Positions 1 through 10,913 of a DNA stretch of 61,058 nucleotides are shown piece by piece. Where the stretch lies: the NCBI GenBank assembly GCA_029240075.1, contig JARBTQ010000013.1, forward strand, positions 1 to 61,058. Direction: 5' to 3'. Source of the DNA: Chlamydiales bacterium. GTDB taxonomy: Bacteria; Chlamydiota; Chlamydiia; Chlamydiales; JARBTQ01. The translations under genes were made by a program, and so were the position numbers. Each line of letters starts with the position of its first letter. Within the stretch, counting starts at the first letter, position 1. The notes beneath the pieces were generated by a model that was not told where the DNA came from, ran no database searches, and saw nothing but the letters and a program-made list of their open reading frames with translations.

Positions 1-13
1 ATCTATTTCATTC

Positions 14-73
14 ATGGCGGTTTTTATGTTTTTTTAGAGAATTAACATTATAAAAAACCGCCATTTTTGTTTT
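14..73 (+). terminator. Intrinsic terminator of an upstream plus-strand gene
   Basis: A 12-bp perfect stem (ATGGCGGTTTTT at 14-25 paired with AAAAACCGCCAT at 53-64) is followed directly by a T-rich run ending near 73. This is a standard rho-independent terminator on the plus strand. The gene it serves lies before the window. The A/T part of the stem would also give a T-run on the minus strand, so it may work both ways. Confidence 0.75.
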
Positions 74-291
74 CTACGTCTAATTTTGCTAAGTTTTTTC
101 TTCCAGGTTACTAAACTGGAGAGCTACCGTTTTATCGTTTAGGTCTGAAAAAAATCATGGGGGTAATTAAAGAAATATATAAAGAAAAAACAACAGTAAA
201 TTATCTGTTGATTTGTGCCGATGACATAGGAACTAAAACTTAATCAAAGTTCATAGAGACTAGAGTGTTATTCATCAACAGGGGAGTAATC

Positions 292-3200
292 GTGTCATAC
301 GTGCAAAAACTTACCATAGTCTGTAGCTTAGTCGCTAGCAGTGCTTTATCAATGCATGCGTTAGCGCAGCAAAATATATCTCAAGTAACAGAGTCTTCTT
401 CTGCACAAGTTCGGCAAGTAGAAGAAAAGAACGTAGCAGGAATGTTACTCCTAGTAAAAGGAAAAGTTTTTATTATTAATTCTGCAGGAGAAAAACTACC
501 AGCTAAAATTCGAGATAAAATCTATACAGGCGATCGTATCGAGACTGGAAATGATGGAATAGTACAAGTTAGCTTTGCTGATGGCTCTATTATGAAACTT
601 GCGGGCAACAGCGATTTCACTGTAAAAGATTATAAATTTGAAGATAAAGGGGAGGCAAAGTCAGATATTTCTATTGAAAATGGGACCTTTGCTTTTCTAG
701 CTGGTAAAATAGCAAAAGTAGCTCCGCAAAACTATAAAATACAAACATCTACAGCGACTATTGGTATTCGTGGGTCTGGCGGAGAAGGAGTTACAAGTGA
801 TGGAACAAAAGGAACTCCTGCAGGTTTGCAGGTCGCAACACAAGCAGGACATGTGCTCGATATTAAAACAGCCATAGGTAACTTTGTCATTGATAAACCA
901 GATGTAGGCCTGAAAGTAAGCGTTACAGGGCAAGCACAGCCATTACCTATTACCGGGTCTATATTCGAAAAGGCGGTTCAAGAACAAGTACAATCTAATC
1001 AAGGTGGGATTCAAAACGATCCTTCTTCAAAAGATGGAGATAAAGGGGAGCCTCCAATAAAGAATGAATCAGCTAACGATTCTAAAAATCTTTCATCCCC
1101 TTTACCGCCAGGTAAAGTTGATACAAGTCTGGTAAACTCTTTTACTAATTCTACAGCCAATATCACACAGCAGGTGCAGTTACAAGCACAGCAGCAGGTA
1201 TTAACAGCAAATAGCGTGAAAGATGCATCTAGCAGTGCAAGTAATACTAATAGTATCTATAGTTTACGAATCCAATCAGAGTTATCTAATTTGAGCAAAG
1301 TAAGTGAAAACTTAAAAAATTATATAAATGGAGCTGTAACTGATCTATCAAAAGAATTAGCAAGTTTGCGAACTAGAATAGAAGGTTCCAATGATGTTTC
1401 AAATTCACAAAATATTTTAGCAGAAGCTAAGATAGCTCAAATTAATACACAGGCGGTCCTTTCAGAGTTGGAATCTAAATACCAGACTGCAGTCAATGTT
1501 AAAACAGCTATTGATAAACTTCAAGCAGAGGCTATTGCAACGAATTCTCTTAACGCTGTCGCTTTTGTTGACAATTCTGACGTATATAATCAATTTTCAA
1601 TATTAACAGATCAAAAAAACATTTACAGTCAAATTATAGCTAAAGAAAGAGTACAAGCAGTTGTCGATGCAGCAGATTATAGATATGCCAAAATCTGGAT
1701 AAGTGAATCAACTAACAATTTTAATGCTAAAGAAGCTCTCTTTCATGATCCTAGTAGTATTATCTACAAAGAAGGTATTCAACACTGTATCAATGAATAT
1801 ACGAATTTCAATAGCACTTACCGAGATTCTACGGGTGCTATTACTAATATTAATAATTTAAGCGATGCAGAATCTCTAATCGCAAAGGTCGGTATTGTAT
1901 TTAATACAATTGATGGTGTTCTACCTTCTCTTGAAAAGGAATTTAATGCTCTAACCGTTATAAAAACAGATCCGAATATAGGTTATGATGCAGCTGTAAA
2001 ATATGCAAATAAGTATCCAGATTTAGTGCAAGCTGTTAGTACTGTTGAAAATGACTATAACAACATACGCAATCTTTATACTGACTTACAACTTGCAGCG
2101 AAAGAATTAAATCCTTTGGATGCGGATTCTACAATGCATAATTTCTATGAACAAGCTTATGCAAAGTACAAAGAGTATACAACGCCGAGTGTAGTTACTG
2201 TAGCTTCTAACTATGATAAAATAACTCTATTAGGAGCTCCAAATGGAGATCGACAGGTTGTTGAAACATCAGGCGATGTAGTTCAGTCAAGTTTAGATAA
2301 AACATATGAATTTAGAAAAATAGATGCTACAGGAATAATTCCAGATGGAATTCATCCAAATAATTTTTTAGAGCAGTTTGTCTCAATAGGAACAGAACCT
2401 ATTATTACTACAGCTGATCCAACAAACAATACAATACAAACTGTCAATGCTATAGGTTTTCATGAACCGGGGGCTTTCCCAGAATTTTATGTAGGAAAAA
2501 TTACATTAAATCCAGCGATCACTCCTAGCAATGTACAAGAGGAGCAATATATTGTTATGGGGACTCCTATAACAGGAAACGATGCGATTAGTAACGTCAT
2601 TGACCCTAGTAAAAATAGTATAGCAAATGGATTACAGCTTTTTGAATTTAATTATGTACAAGGAAATAGTACAAATTCCTCTCCTCCTAGCGGAGTTATT
2701 ATCGATACAAATATGAACGGAGCTACTATAATTGCAGGTCCAGAAAAAAGTTTTGAAACTGGAAAGAATATAATTGGGGTAGATTATAATAAAAACTTAG
2801 TTGTCGGAAGTTTTGAATTCAAAAAAGGTAAGGATATTCATCCTTCTTTAGGAAACCACGAAAGCGTAAAACCAGACTTTTTTGTAGTGGGAAAGGTAGA
2901 TAGCAATATAGGCTCAGAAGGACAATTTGTAGATGTTTATAGCTTTAACAAATTAGGCTCGAGCTATGTAGAAAATCTAAATCAGGAATTAGATCTATCC
3001 ATAGTGCCCAATAATCAAGAATTAAAGGGGCAGTTATATGGAACTTTTGGGCAAGGCATAAGTTTCAAGTCTATTGGTGATGATCCAAAAATAACTTTAA
3101 GTAGCTTCGCTAAAGATATGACTGTAGCATCTGTTGAAGAATACTTACCGATTCAAGCTGAAGCAGATCAATATATGGTCGTTGGTCAAGCTCTAAGGAT

Positions 3201-5082
3201 TAAAGACGGAGCTTCCTATGAAACTTTGCCTGTATTCAACTTAAGCTTAGCTAATATTGAAACAGACCAACATATCCTTTCTTATGGCTATACTGCTGCA
3301 AATTTAGCGGGTTATATAGGTCATCCAGCAGCACTTATCAATAAAGAGCTAGGAATAACGAGTCTAAGTGGTATTATAGACTCAAATGGTAGCATTAGTC
3401 CTTTAAATTATATTACAGCAGATCCAGATAATAGCTTTTTAGCATTGGAACCTTTCTCTGCAGAGCAGAAGAGAGTTGATGGGTATCAAAATTTTTCACA
3501 GGCAGCTAAGATGACGCTGCAAGTTATTGAAAAAGACGCATTGGGAGTGGAGCAAGCTCGAATTCCAGCTAAGTATAACAATTTGCTAGCTGTAGTTCCA
3601 GCCGTATACGAATCTCCAGACCTTGGTTTGAATGCTCAATATATAAATGGAGTCAACATCGGTGAAACACTAACAGGATATACACCAGCTATGTTTCAAG
3701 GAGCAATTAAAGGAAATACTGTAGTCCCTGGCGTCCTTGATTTAAACAATAATCCACAAGTACAAATACATAAGAATCAAGGTATATTATTAGCTTCTGT
3801 AAGCGAAGATCAAGCTTTAAGTGGTTTAGGTTATTTAGGAGACTATGTCCTTGTATTTAATAAAGCAGTCGGGGGAATTGTTTCAAATACGGAATGCGCT
3901 ACGCTTGACCTTCATAATTATGAAATCAGCTTAGTACCTACTCCTAATAAATGGGCCTATGTAGGAACCACCATAGCAGATCCTCTCGCTGATAGCACTA
4001 GCAAAAACATTTCAGGTTATTTGGTAGATAGTGGAGTGCCTCTTAGTAATCCTCCATCAAGGAATATTGTAGGGGGAATAGCCTTGGAGTATTCAAATAG
4101 AAGTAGTTACTGGGATTCCAGCTTGACTAGGGATGTAGTTCAGCTGCAAAATATGGTTGGGTTCGCTCCTCATCGCCCATACGATGGGGTTAAAGATGCA
4201 AGGAATGATTTTAGCGGGATTTTTTACGGGACTCATTTAAGCTCTAGAAACTCATCGCCCATATCTGTCATCAATAAGAATGGGGGTGATACTTTTACTG
4301 CGGCAGTAGCTGCTTTAAACTTTAATTCTGGATCTAATGATTTGGGTTCTAAAGGAATTTTTATAAATAAAGATGGATTTGTAATAGATAAAGACTCTTC
4401 CTGGACAATTAGTTCAGCATGCCAGACTTTTTTGCCGGGTTATACTGCAAGTTATGTTAACAATCTGTGTAATATTGCTAAAATGGACTCATATTTTTAT
4501 GCTAGTATGCCTGCTCTTAATTATAAATATGTAGGATGGGCAGAAAACTTTTTTAAATATAATGGGGCCGATTCAAGTTTATTAGATCAAAGTGTATGGG
4601 GAATTACTACATTTATAAATCCAACAAATTTAGCTGATGCTACAAAATGGTTAGATTTTTATAACCATTTCACAGTAAACGGTACAGCAGATGCAAAACT
4701 CAAATTTACAGGGGATGCCTGCGCTATTATGACCCAGCTGTCTAGTGGGGCTCAATCTAAGATTTGGGGTACAACTCATCTCACTTTAGATGTAAACACT
4801 GCTAAGATAGAAGGAACAGCTAACTTTCAAAATCATGGTACAGTTAATTTTGTAAATACAGATATAGATACCAGTTCAGCAGGTTGGAAATTTGCAGGGA
4901 CAACTAGTTTAACTGACACATCAGGGATTACATCTGGATCAGGGCAATTTAGCGGCCGTTTTGCTAGTGATAATTCAACTAATGATATCACTAAACAAGC
5001 TTTAGAGGCTTGCGGTGGCTTTCAAGCACACAATAGTACAGTTCATATGGCTGGCGGCTTTTTAACTAAGCGTGAGCCTTAA
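292..5082 (+). CDS. Very large exported FecR-domain protein
   Basis: About 1596 residues. I place the start at GTG 292, because AGGGGAG (280-286) precedes it and the protein then begins with a clean signal peptide (hydrophobic run, Ala-rich end, ALAQQ cleavage-like site). The longer GTG at 265 has no such support. Residues about 50-160 read as a FecR domain: a G-K-V start, the GDRIETG turn, D-G-S-I-M-K-L, and a T-A-T-I-G-I-R-G end. Next come a Gln/Ser-rich linker and a predicted coiled-coil stretch (about 300-640), then roughly 900 residues of Gly/Asn-rich, beta-prone sequence. The extreme C-terminus (GGF...MAGGF pattern) faintly recalls the small beta-barrels of TbpB-like proteins. There is no anti-sigma N-terminus, no TonB-linked partner and no neighbouring sigma factor, so regulation of iron uptake is unlikely. 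An exported surface or periplasmic protein is the better reading. The family call is good; the function is unknown. Confidence 0.8.
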   Translation: MSYVQKLTIVCSLVASSALSMHALAQQNISQVTESSSAQVRQVEEKNVAGMLLLVKGKVFIINSAGEKLPAKIRDKIYTGDRIETGNDGIVQVSFADGSIMKLAGNSDFTVKDYKFEDKGEAKSDISIENGTFAFLAGKIAKVAPQNYKIQTSTATIGIRGSGGEGVTSDGTKGTPAGLQVATQAGHVLDIKTAIGNFVIDKPDVGLKVSVTGQAQPLPITGSIFEKAVQEQVQSNQGGIQNDPSSKDGDKGEPPIKNESANDSKNLSSPLPPGKVDTSLVNSFTNSTANITQQVQLQAQQQVLTANSVKDASSSASNTNSIYSLRIQSELSNLSKVSENLKNYINGAVTDLSKELASLRTRIEGSNDVSNSQNILAEAKIAQINTQAVLSELESKYQTAVNVKTAIDKLQAEAIATNSLNAVAFVDNSDVYNQFSILTDQKNIYSQIIAKERVQAVVDAADYRYAKIWISESTNNFNAKEALFHDPSSIIYKEGIQHCINEYTNFNSTYRDSTGAITNINNLSDAESLIAKVGIVFNTIDGVLPSLEKEFNALTVIKTDPNIGYDAAVKYANKYPDLVQAVSTVENDYNNIRNLYTDLQLAAKELNPLDADSTMHNFYEQAYAKYKEYTTPSVVTVASNYDKITLLGAPNGDRQVVETSGDVVQSSLDKTYEFRKIDATGIIPDGIHPNNFLEQFVSIGTEPIITTADPTNNTIQTVNAIGFHEPGAFPEFYVGKITLNPAITPSNVQEEQYIVMGTPITGNDAISNVIDPSKNSIANGLQLFEFNYVQGNSTNSSPPSGVIIDTNMNGATIIAGPEKSFETGKNIIGVDYNKNLVVGSFEFKKGKDIHPSLGNHESVKPDFFVVGKVDSNIGSEGQFVDVYSFNKLGSSYVENLNQELDLSIVPNNQELKGQLYGTFGQGISFKSIGDDPKITLSSFAKDMTVASVEEYLPIQAEADQYMVVGQALRIKDGASYETLPVFNLSLANIETDQHILSYGYTAANLAGYIGHPAALINKELGITSLSGIIDSNGSISPLNYITADPDNSFLALEPFSAEQKRVDGYQNFSQAAKMTLQVIEKDALGVEQARIPAKYNNLLAVVPAVYESPDLGLNAQYINGVNIGETLTGYTPAMFQGAIKGNTVVPGVLDLNNNPQVQIHKNQGILLASVSEDQALSGLGYLGDYVLVFNKAVGGIVSNTECATLDLHNYEISLVPTPNKWAYVGTTIADPLADSTSKNISGYLVDSGVPLSNPPSRNIVGGIALEYSNRSSYWDSSLTRDVVQLQNMVGFAPHRPYDGVKDARNDFSGIFYGTHLSSRNSSPISVINKNGGDTFTAAVAALNFNSGSNDLGSKGIFINKDGFVIDKDSSWTISSACQTFLPGYTASYVNNLCNIAKMDSYFYASMPALNYKYVGWAENFFKYNGADSSLLDQSVWGITTFINPTNLADATKWLDFYNHFTVNGTADAKLKFTGDACAIMTQLSSGAQSKIWGTTHLTLDVNTAKIEGTANFQNHGTVNFVNTDIDTSSAGWKFAGTTSLTDTSGITSGSGQFSGRFASDNSTNDITKQALEACGGFQAHNSTVHMAGGFLTKREP

Positions 5083-5132
5083 GTTTGCTAAAATGCCTTT
5101 GTTAACTTGAATGCTTTTTCAAACTAAAAAAA

Positions 5133-5192
5133 GACTCGCCACCTATAAAATGTTTTTTCAGAGAAAACAAAATAGGTAGCGAGCCTTATTTT
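5133..5192 (+). terminator. Hairpin terminator after the FecR-domain gene
   Basis: Imperfect stem: GACTCGCCACCTAT (5133-5146) pairs with ATAGGTAGCGAGCC (5172-5185) with a mismatch or G-U pair, and the A/T flanks extend it. TTATTTTAT follows. An A-run precedes the left arm, so it could also work on the minus strand. It lies about 50 bases after the FecR-gene stop. Confidence 0.6.
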
Positions 5193-5429
5193 ATAATATA
5201 GACCTCAATACCAGATAAAAACATTTGAAAGTAACTAATGACAGTAAGATTTTGATGTCTTCACTATCTTCTTTCTGATATCTCAACTAAAAAAGACAGT
5301 ACAGTCTATTTTTATTTGGTTATACTTTCTTTTTCCACTGATAATCCCATCTTATTAATTTGTTCCTTAATGATACCGCAGCTTTATTGAGTTTTTGAAA
5401 ATAAAGATTCGAGTAGGGCTTAATTTCTT

Positions 5430-5458
5430 TTGCAACTAGAGCCTCCCTTTAGTATAGT
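5430..5458 (+). promoter_or_regulatory. Candidate sigma-66/sigma-70 promoter for gap
   Basis: TTGCAA (5430-5435) and TATAGT (5453-5458) are separated by 17 bases, close to the consensus of the main sigma factor. The predicted start (about 5465) gives a leader of roughly 27 bases carrying the GGAGAG ribosome site at 5483-5488. No other -35/-10 pair in this gap looks as good. Confidence 0.55.
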
Positions 5459-5476
5459 TAGCCTTTAATCAAATAA

Positions 5477-6502
<1,026 letters not shown>

Positions 6503-6549
6503 TATTTATCATTAAATTTATATCGGTAACCTTAATTCGCAGTTCAATT

Positions 6550-6606
6550 TTAACAGCTACTTTTCCTGCCTTTTTGAGTCTTGTTGTTTTTTTAAGTAGC
6601 TGTTAA
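6550..6606 (+). terminator. Long-loop hairpin after gap
   Basis: A perfect 13-bp inverted repeat (TTAACAGCTACTT at 6550-6562, AAGTAGCTGTTAA at 6594-6606) encloses a 31-base T-rich loop, about 50 bases after the gap stop. The T-run lies inside the loop rather than after the stem, so it may be an mRNA 3' end structure or processing barrier rather than a classical terminator. Confidence 0.45.
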
Positions 6607-6797
6607 GATTTTGTATTATAAGACGATTTTAGTGATTAAAGATTTAAGTCACATTTCGCCCAATTAAAATTTATTTTCCGGCCTTTAAGAATTTTTCTGC
6701 CCAATGAAAAGAGTATAATTTGCCTAAATATCATATAGGAAAAATTCTCAGATAAACACAAGGTCGCATTTAAAACTATTAAATATAGGCTACATGA

Positions 6798-8012
6798 GTG
6801 GATTTTACAAGAGAACCCATTATAGAAACTATTATCACTACTAAGGATGGTTATAAGTTAGTGGTGCGTAATAGTAAAGGAGCCGGTCAAGAGGATTACT
6901 TTGTTGATGCTGTGGAAGTAGTTTCCTTTGGCCATTCCTTTTTCTTTCGCTCCTTAGAGCGCCCAAAAAGTTTTTTAGTCCCAGTAACTGACTACGAGAT
7001 TTTGGAAGTTAAAGAGACTCGAGTAGTGTTGAAACAGCCCATAAGCGAACGTTTTAGTGCAACAGCTAAGTCTACAAATGCTAACAGTAAAGAAAATTTT
7101 ACACGCAACAATAACTTAACTCGAGAACCTATTGCAAACAAGGCTGATAGAACAACTCAAAGAGTTGAAAAGCCAGAAAAAACTGAACCTGTGTTAGTGA
7201 CTCCCGGAAGTGTAGAAGATGAAGAGTTAACAAGTAAAGAAGAACTTTTAAATGCTGAGGAAGGACGTAGTACCCTCTCTGAAACAGCTACAGTAGATCC
7301 TCGTTTGGATCGTAGGCGAGATCGTAAACGTTATCGTCGTCGTCGTGGTAGAGGAGAAAGAGATGTTCTTGAAGATGACGCTATAGCCTCGATAGAGGAA
7401 TCTTCCGAGGGTGATTACTTATTTAGCGATAAATCCTTAAAAAATTTAGACAACGAGCCTATATCAAACCTACAAGAGTCAGAGCCAAGTACTCCTAATA
7501 TTTTAGCTAGTTCAGAGGAAGAAAATAAGGGACCTAAGGCATTTAAGCCGTCTCATTCCATGTTGATCCCTCCACCTACAACTTTAATATCGGAAACAAT
7601 TCATCAGTATAAAGATATACTGTTTACTAAGCCTGCAAATTCAAATTCAAGGGAAGAAAGCGATTCAGATCCCTATGTCGATGATTCCATTTCTCCTCAT
7701 ACCTATGATTTAGCAGAGGTTGTAGGTGTAAATCCTTTGACACGTCAGCATGGATCAGTTAAAGATGTGAAATTTTTCGACAATTTAGATGACACATCAG
7801 AAGATTTGGAAATACAACAAACAGAGCAACCTTCTAAAAATTCTCGAAGATATTCTGATGGAAGGGATCGGAGAAGAAGAGAAAGATATGCTCCTCAGGA
7901 TCGACCACAGACTGAGCTTGATGTTTACCCCCCAGTTCAAGAGCAAGTGGAAGAGAAAAAATTTCAGGAATCTGCTTCACCCGATACAAATCTAGATTCA
8001 AAAGACTTATAA
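6798..8012 (+). CDS. Unknown protein with acidic regions and an Arg-rich patch
   Basis: 404 residues, no family recognised. The first ~75 residues look folded (alternating hydrophobics, F-F-R-S-L-E-R). The rest is low-complexity: long acidic stretches rich in Glu, Ser and Asp surround an Arg/Lys cluster (D-R-R-R-D-R-K-R-Y-R-R-R-R-G-R-G) near residues 170-190, and a second R-R-R-E-R patch lies near 355. There is no signal peptide or membrane segment. A small N-terminal domain with a disordered, charged tail suggests nucleic-acid or ribosome association, but that is inference. The start is GTG 6798, with a weak TATAGG about nine bases upstream; an ATG at 6794 is out of frame and soon closed. 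A strong terminator follows the stop. Confidence 0.7.
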   Translation: MDFTREPIIETIITTKDGYKLVVRNSKGAGQEDYFVDAVEVVSFGHSFFFRSLERPKSFLVPVTDYEILEVKETRVVLKQPISERFSATAKSTNANSKENFTRNNNLTREPIANKADRTTQRVEKPEKTEPVLVTPGSVEDEELTSKEELLNAEEGRSTLSETATVDPRLDRRRDRKRYRRRRGRGERDVLEDDAIASIEESSEGDYLFSDKSLKNLDNEPISNLQESEPSTPNILASSEEENKGPKAFKPSHSMLIPPPTTLISETIHQYKDILFTKPANSNSREESDSDPYVDDSISPHTYDLAEVVGVNPLTRQHGSVKDVKFFDNLDDTSEDLEIQQTEQPSKNSRRYSDGRDRRRRERYAPQDRPQTELDVYPPVQEQVEEKKFQESASPDTNLDSKDL

Positions 8013-8022
8013 AATCTCACAT

Positions 8023-8053
8023 AAGCAGGCCTCAGAGAGGTCTGCTTCTTTTG
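8023..8053 (+). terminator. Strong intrinsic terminator
   Basis: An 11-bp stem with one G-U pair (AAGCAGGCCTC at 8023-8033, GAGGTCTGCTT at 8037-8047) closed by the tri-loop AGA and followed by CTTTTG. It begins 11 bases after the preceding gene's stop. Confidence 0.75.
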
Positions 8054-8214
8054 AAAATTGTCATAAACTTTGAGCTTCCTATTAAACATTTTCTTTGACT
8101 ATCTATCATCCGCAAAAAGCTTTAGATTGTAAAGACTAGTAATAAATTGATTGTAATTTAGTCTTAAGAAAATATTGAAGAATCCTAGTATTACTGGGGG
8201 TAAGCTTTAACTAA

Positions 8215-9158
8215 CTTACACTATTTCTTTCTTCAGTGTCATCCAATGTTCCAGAAAGTATTTTTGAAGCTTACCGATCTATACTTAAGGGCTTTCTAAA
8301 AAAGATAAACTAGTTATTGCCAAAAATTACCTTTTACCTAACCTTTTTAAAGAGGTTGGTTTGCAGCAGGAGAGTATTATTATTGACGAGCAAGTGCTCC
8401 GTTCTATAATTAATTACTATGCTTATGAGCCCGGTGTAAGGAGACTAAAAGATGGATTATTAACTATCCTAAGATCTTTTAACTTACGTCATTTAATGGG
8501 GGAAAACATAGGTCCTTTTCATCGATTAACTTTAGATGAAGCTAAGACTTTGCTTAATCAGCGTATTTACAGTCAGCAGAAAACTCACGAAAAGCCCCAG
8601 GTTGGGCTGATTAATGGGCTTAGTTATAATTACGAAGGATGTGGTTCTCTATTTCCTATTCAGATATCTAAAAGATTTTCTGAAAAGCCATTAGTGATTA
8701 CTACTACTGGTAATTTTGGCCAATCTCTACAAGAGAGCTTTCAAGTAGCATTGACTGCAGCTTGGAATCACCTTGACTTACAAAATCAAACATCTGTCTC
8801 AAAAAAATGTCAGGGAGTGCATATTCACTCTCTAGAATACTACATTCATAAAGATGGACCATCGGCGGGTTTAGCTGTTGCGTTGGCTTTTTATTCCCTC
8901 TTTACAGACATACCCATAACAAATGAATTAGCCGTAACAGGAGAAATAGATTTGTATGGCAATGTACTTAAAGTAGGCGGTATTTATGAAAAAATACAAG
9001 GAGCAAAATTAGCCGGAATTAAAAAAGTAATTATCCCATCTAGGAATGAAGCAGATTTGCAATGGATAAAAGAAAATGAACCTGAGCTTCTGGACAAGAC
9101 GATCGAAGTTATTTTAGTTGAAAATTATAAAGAAGCTATAGCCTATATTTTTAACTAG
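8215..9158 (+). pseudogene. lon: Remnant of a Lon protease gene (5' part lost, frameshifted)
   Basis: From TTG 8361 an open frame encodes 265 residues matching the Lon AAA lid followed by the Lon protease domain. The catalytic dyad is kept: Ser in K-D-G-P-S-A-G and Lys in G-G-I-Y-E-K, 43 residues apart as in E. coli Lon. The same frame upstream continues the homology back to about 8289 (VIAKNYLLPNLFKEVGL) with no start codon and a TAA at 8286. A different frame (8215-8280) holds NVPESIF, matching the Lon sensor region (consensus N-x-I-P-E-x-L). So the gene has lost its N-terminal and ATPase Walker regions and carries a frameshift near 8281-8300. A functional lon is expected elsewhere in the genome. 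The 265-residue protease piece could still be translated, but no ribosome site is evident. Confidence 0.8.
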
Positions 9159-9618
9159 TAGCTTTTCTATAGTTTATGAATAAAAGTGGTGCCACACCTA
9201 CAAAGCTACACAAGGGGGGGTAGCACAGTGTAGTTATATCCCGATGAGATCTTTTCATCCTGGATAATATAGCTTAATCCATAGGAGGCTGTTTAAATAG
9301 AAGAATTAACTGTTAATCCCCTGGTAATGCTTATTAGATTAAGCTGAACCCAAATGTTTTTTTAAGAAAATTTGTGTGTGATTACCCAGCCAATTTTTCA
9401 AAATGATTTTATAAAAAATATCCCTTTTTATGAGATTGTTAACCCACTCATTAAATATAGCTTTAGTCTTTATATACAGGGCTGGTTTCTTCTAACTATT
9501 ATATCTAGAGCGGACTCTCAGTATTTGAAGCGCCCTTTCAAGCTAAACTTGCAAAAGCTGAGAGTTTTTATGGCAAGTCGAACCAAATTATCCACTAGAA
9601 ATTTTTGTAAAAATTAAT

Positions 9619-9657
9619 TAAGCCTCTTTCGGGTATTTACTGTCGCTGGCTCGATAG
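9619..9657 (+). repeat. Dispersed repeat, family 2, copy A
   Basis: A 39-base stretch matching 53682-53720 at 32 of 39 positions by eye, with a weaker relative at 58514-58550. All three copies share a CTTTC...TTTACT core and lie between genes in the same orientation. It may be the end of a decayed insertion element. Confidence 0.55.
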
Positions 9658-9804
9658 AACTCTATGGATATTTCTGATCCAAAGTTGCTTAAAAAGTGAA
9701 GATTTTTTAGAAATGTTTAGTGCTCTAGATAAGGCATTTTTAATGCGCATCATAAATAACATTTTAAATTATTTTCTTATCAAAAGGGGAAAATAAAGTT
9801 GAAT

Positions 9805-9833
9805 ACGCCCCTTCAATTTTTTTAAAGGGGCGT
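9805..9833 (-). terminator. Terminator after cydB
   Basis: A perfect 9-bp GC-rich stem (ACGCCCCTT 9805-9813, AAGGGGCGT 9825-9833) with an 11-base loop, starting 11 bases past the cydB stop. The following minus-strand sequence (ATTCAACTTTATTTT) is only moderately T-rich. Confidence 0.6.
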
Positions 9834-9843
9834 TAGGTACATA

Positions 9844-10875
9844 TTAATAGCCAGAAGAATCGACTTTAACTTTGCCTTGAAATACACGATGTACATATGC
9901 GGTATAAGCTATAACCGCAGGGATGGCTATAACAGCAACCAATAACATAGCTTTTAAAGCAATAAAAGAGGAACTACTGTTATAAATAGTAATACTTTGC
10001 TCTATATTTTCTGGGTTATAGACTAACATAGGGAATGCCAAATAGGCAAAGTAAGCAGCACAGCTAGCAATCATTAATGATGAGGCGACAAAAGCAGATA
10101 CATACTTTTTATTGTAAACAAGGTACGAAATGGCTATAAAAAGCACAACAATACTTAGTAAGTAAGCTCCAGTTACAGAAGGATGTAAACGCATTTGAGT
10201 TTTCAAATGGGGAAGAGCTCTTAATGTATACATTGCAAAAATAGCAATCATAACCATAGCTAAAACATGGGCATTCTTGAACCATTTTTTGACCTGAATC
10301 TGTAGTTCCCCCTCTGTTTTAATAAGGAGAAAAATTGCTCCATGCATAGCTAGTACGGACCATAAGGTGATTCCTGTAACAACACCATAAGGCTTAAGGA
10401 AAAGCGTAAGGCGTTCGCCAACATACTCTAGATTTTCATTAAGAGGAAATCCCATCAATAGGCATCCAATTACTAAACCTAATCCAATGGGAATAATACT
10501 ACTAGAGATAGAGAACACTCCGTCCCAAATAGAACGCCATGTAGGGTTAACTACTTTACTGCGAAACTCTATAGAACTGGCTCGTAGAATCAGAGCAAGG
10601 ATAAATAGTAGTAACGGTAAGTAAAAAGCGCTAAATATGGTTGAATAAGCAACAGGATAGGCTCCAAAGAAACATGCTCCCAGCGTAATAAGCCAAACTT
10701 CATTACCATCCCAAAAAGGCCCAATGGCATTAAGCAGAGAACGTCTTTCATGATCAGTACGTGAAAATAAATGCAAAGCCCCTACGCCTAGATCAAAACC
10801 GTCCATGATAAGGTACATGGTTATAAAAAAAACAATCACCCCGTACCACAATGTCTGTAAATCAATATGAGTCAT
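9844..10875 (-). CDS. cydB: Cytochrome bd ubiquinol/menaquinol oxidase subunit II
   Basis: 343 residues, the usual length for CydB. It partners CydA in the bd-type terminal oxidase of the inner membrane, which passes electrons from quinol to oxygen. About eight to nine hydrophobic helices are visible. The N-terminal signature is present: L-W-Y-G-V, then D-G-F-D-L-G-V-G (25-32) and G-P-F-W-D-G-N-E-V-W (52-61). It lies 38 bases downstream of cydA on the same strand and has its own GGAGG ribosome site nine bases before ATG 10875, so the two form an operon. With mqnD and mqnE in the same window, the donor is likely menaquinol. A short overlapping frame at the cydA/cydB junction is an artefact. 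Confidence 0.95.
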   Translation of the reverse strand: MTHIDLQTLWYGVIVFFITMYLIMDGFDLGVGALHLFSRTDHERRSLLNAIGPFWDGNEVWLITLGACFFGAYPVAYSTIFSAFYLPLLLFILALILRASSIEFRSKVVNPTWRSIWDGVFSISSSIIPIGLGLVIGCLLMGFPLNENLEYVGERLTLFLKPYGVVTGITLWSVLAMHGAIFLLIKTEGELQIQVKKWFKNAHVLAMVMIAIFAMYTLRALPHLKTQMRLHPSVTGAYLLSIVVLFIAISYLVYNKKYVSAFVASSLMIASCAAYFAYLAFPMLVYNPENIEQSITIYNSSSSFIALKAMLLVAVIAIPAVIAYTAYVHRVFQGKVKVDSSGY

Positions 10876-10913
10876 TTGCCTGAACCTCCGTCAGGTAAAA
10901 ATTGTTATCTTTA

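Larger units (their letters stand above)
9159..9843. other. 685-base gap with degraded sequence
   Basis: No convincing gene. An 81-codon open frame at 9372-9617 resembles nothing I know and has no clear ribosome site. A G-run with a short CTACAC/GTGTAG inverted repeat lies near 9205-9235. One copy of a dispersed repeat sits at 9619-9657, and the cydB terminator lies at 9805-9833. It looks like decayed coding or insertion-sequence DNA next to the lon remnant. Confidence 0.5.

Noticed and set aside
9372-9617. 81-codon open frame
   Set aside because: No homology, no ribosome site, atypical composition, and it lies in a decayed region; kept only as part of the intergenic description.
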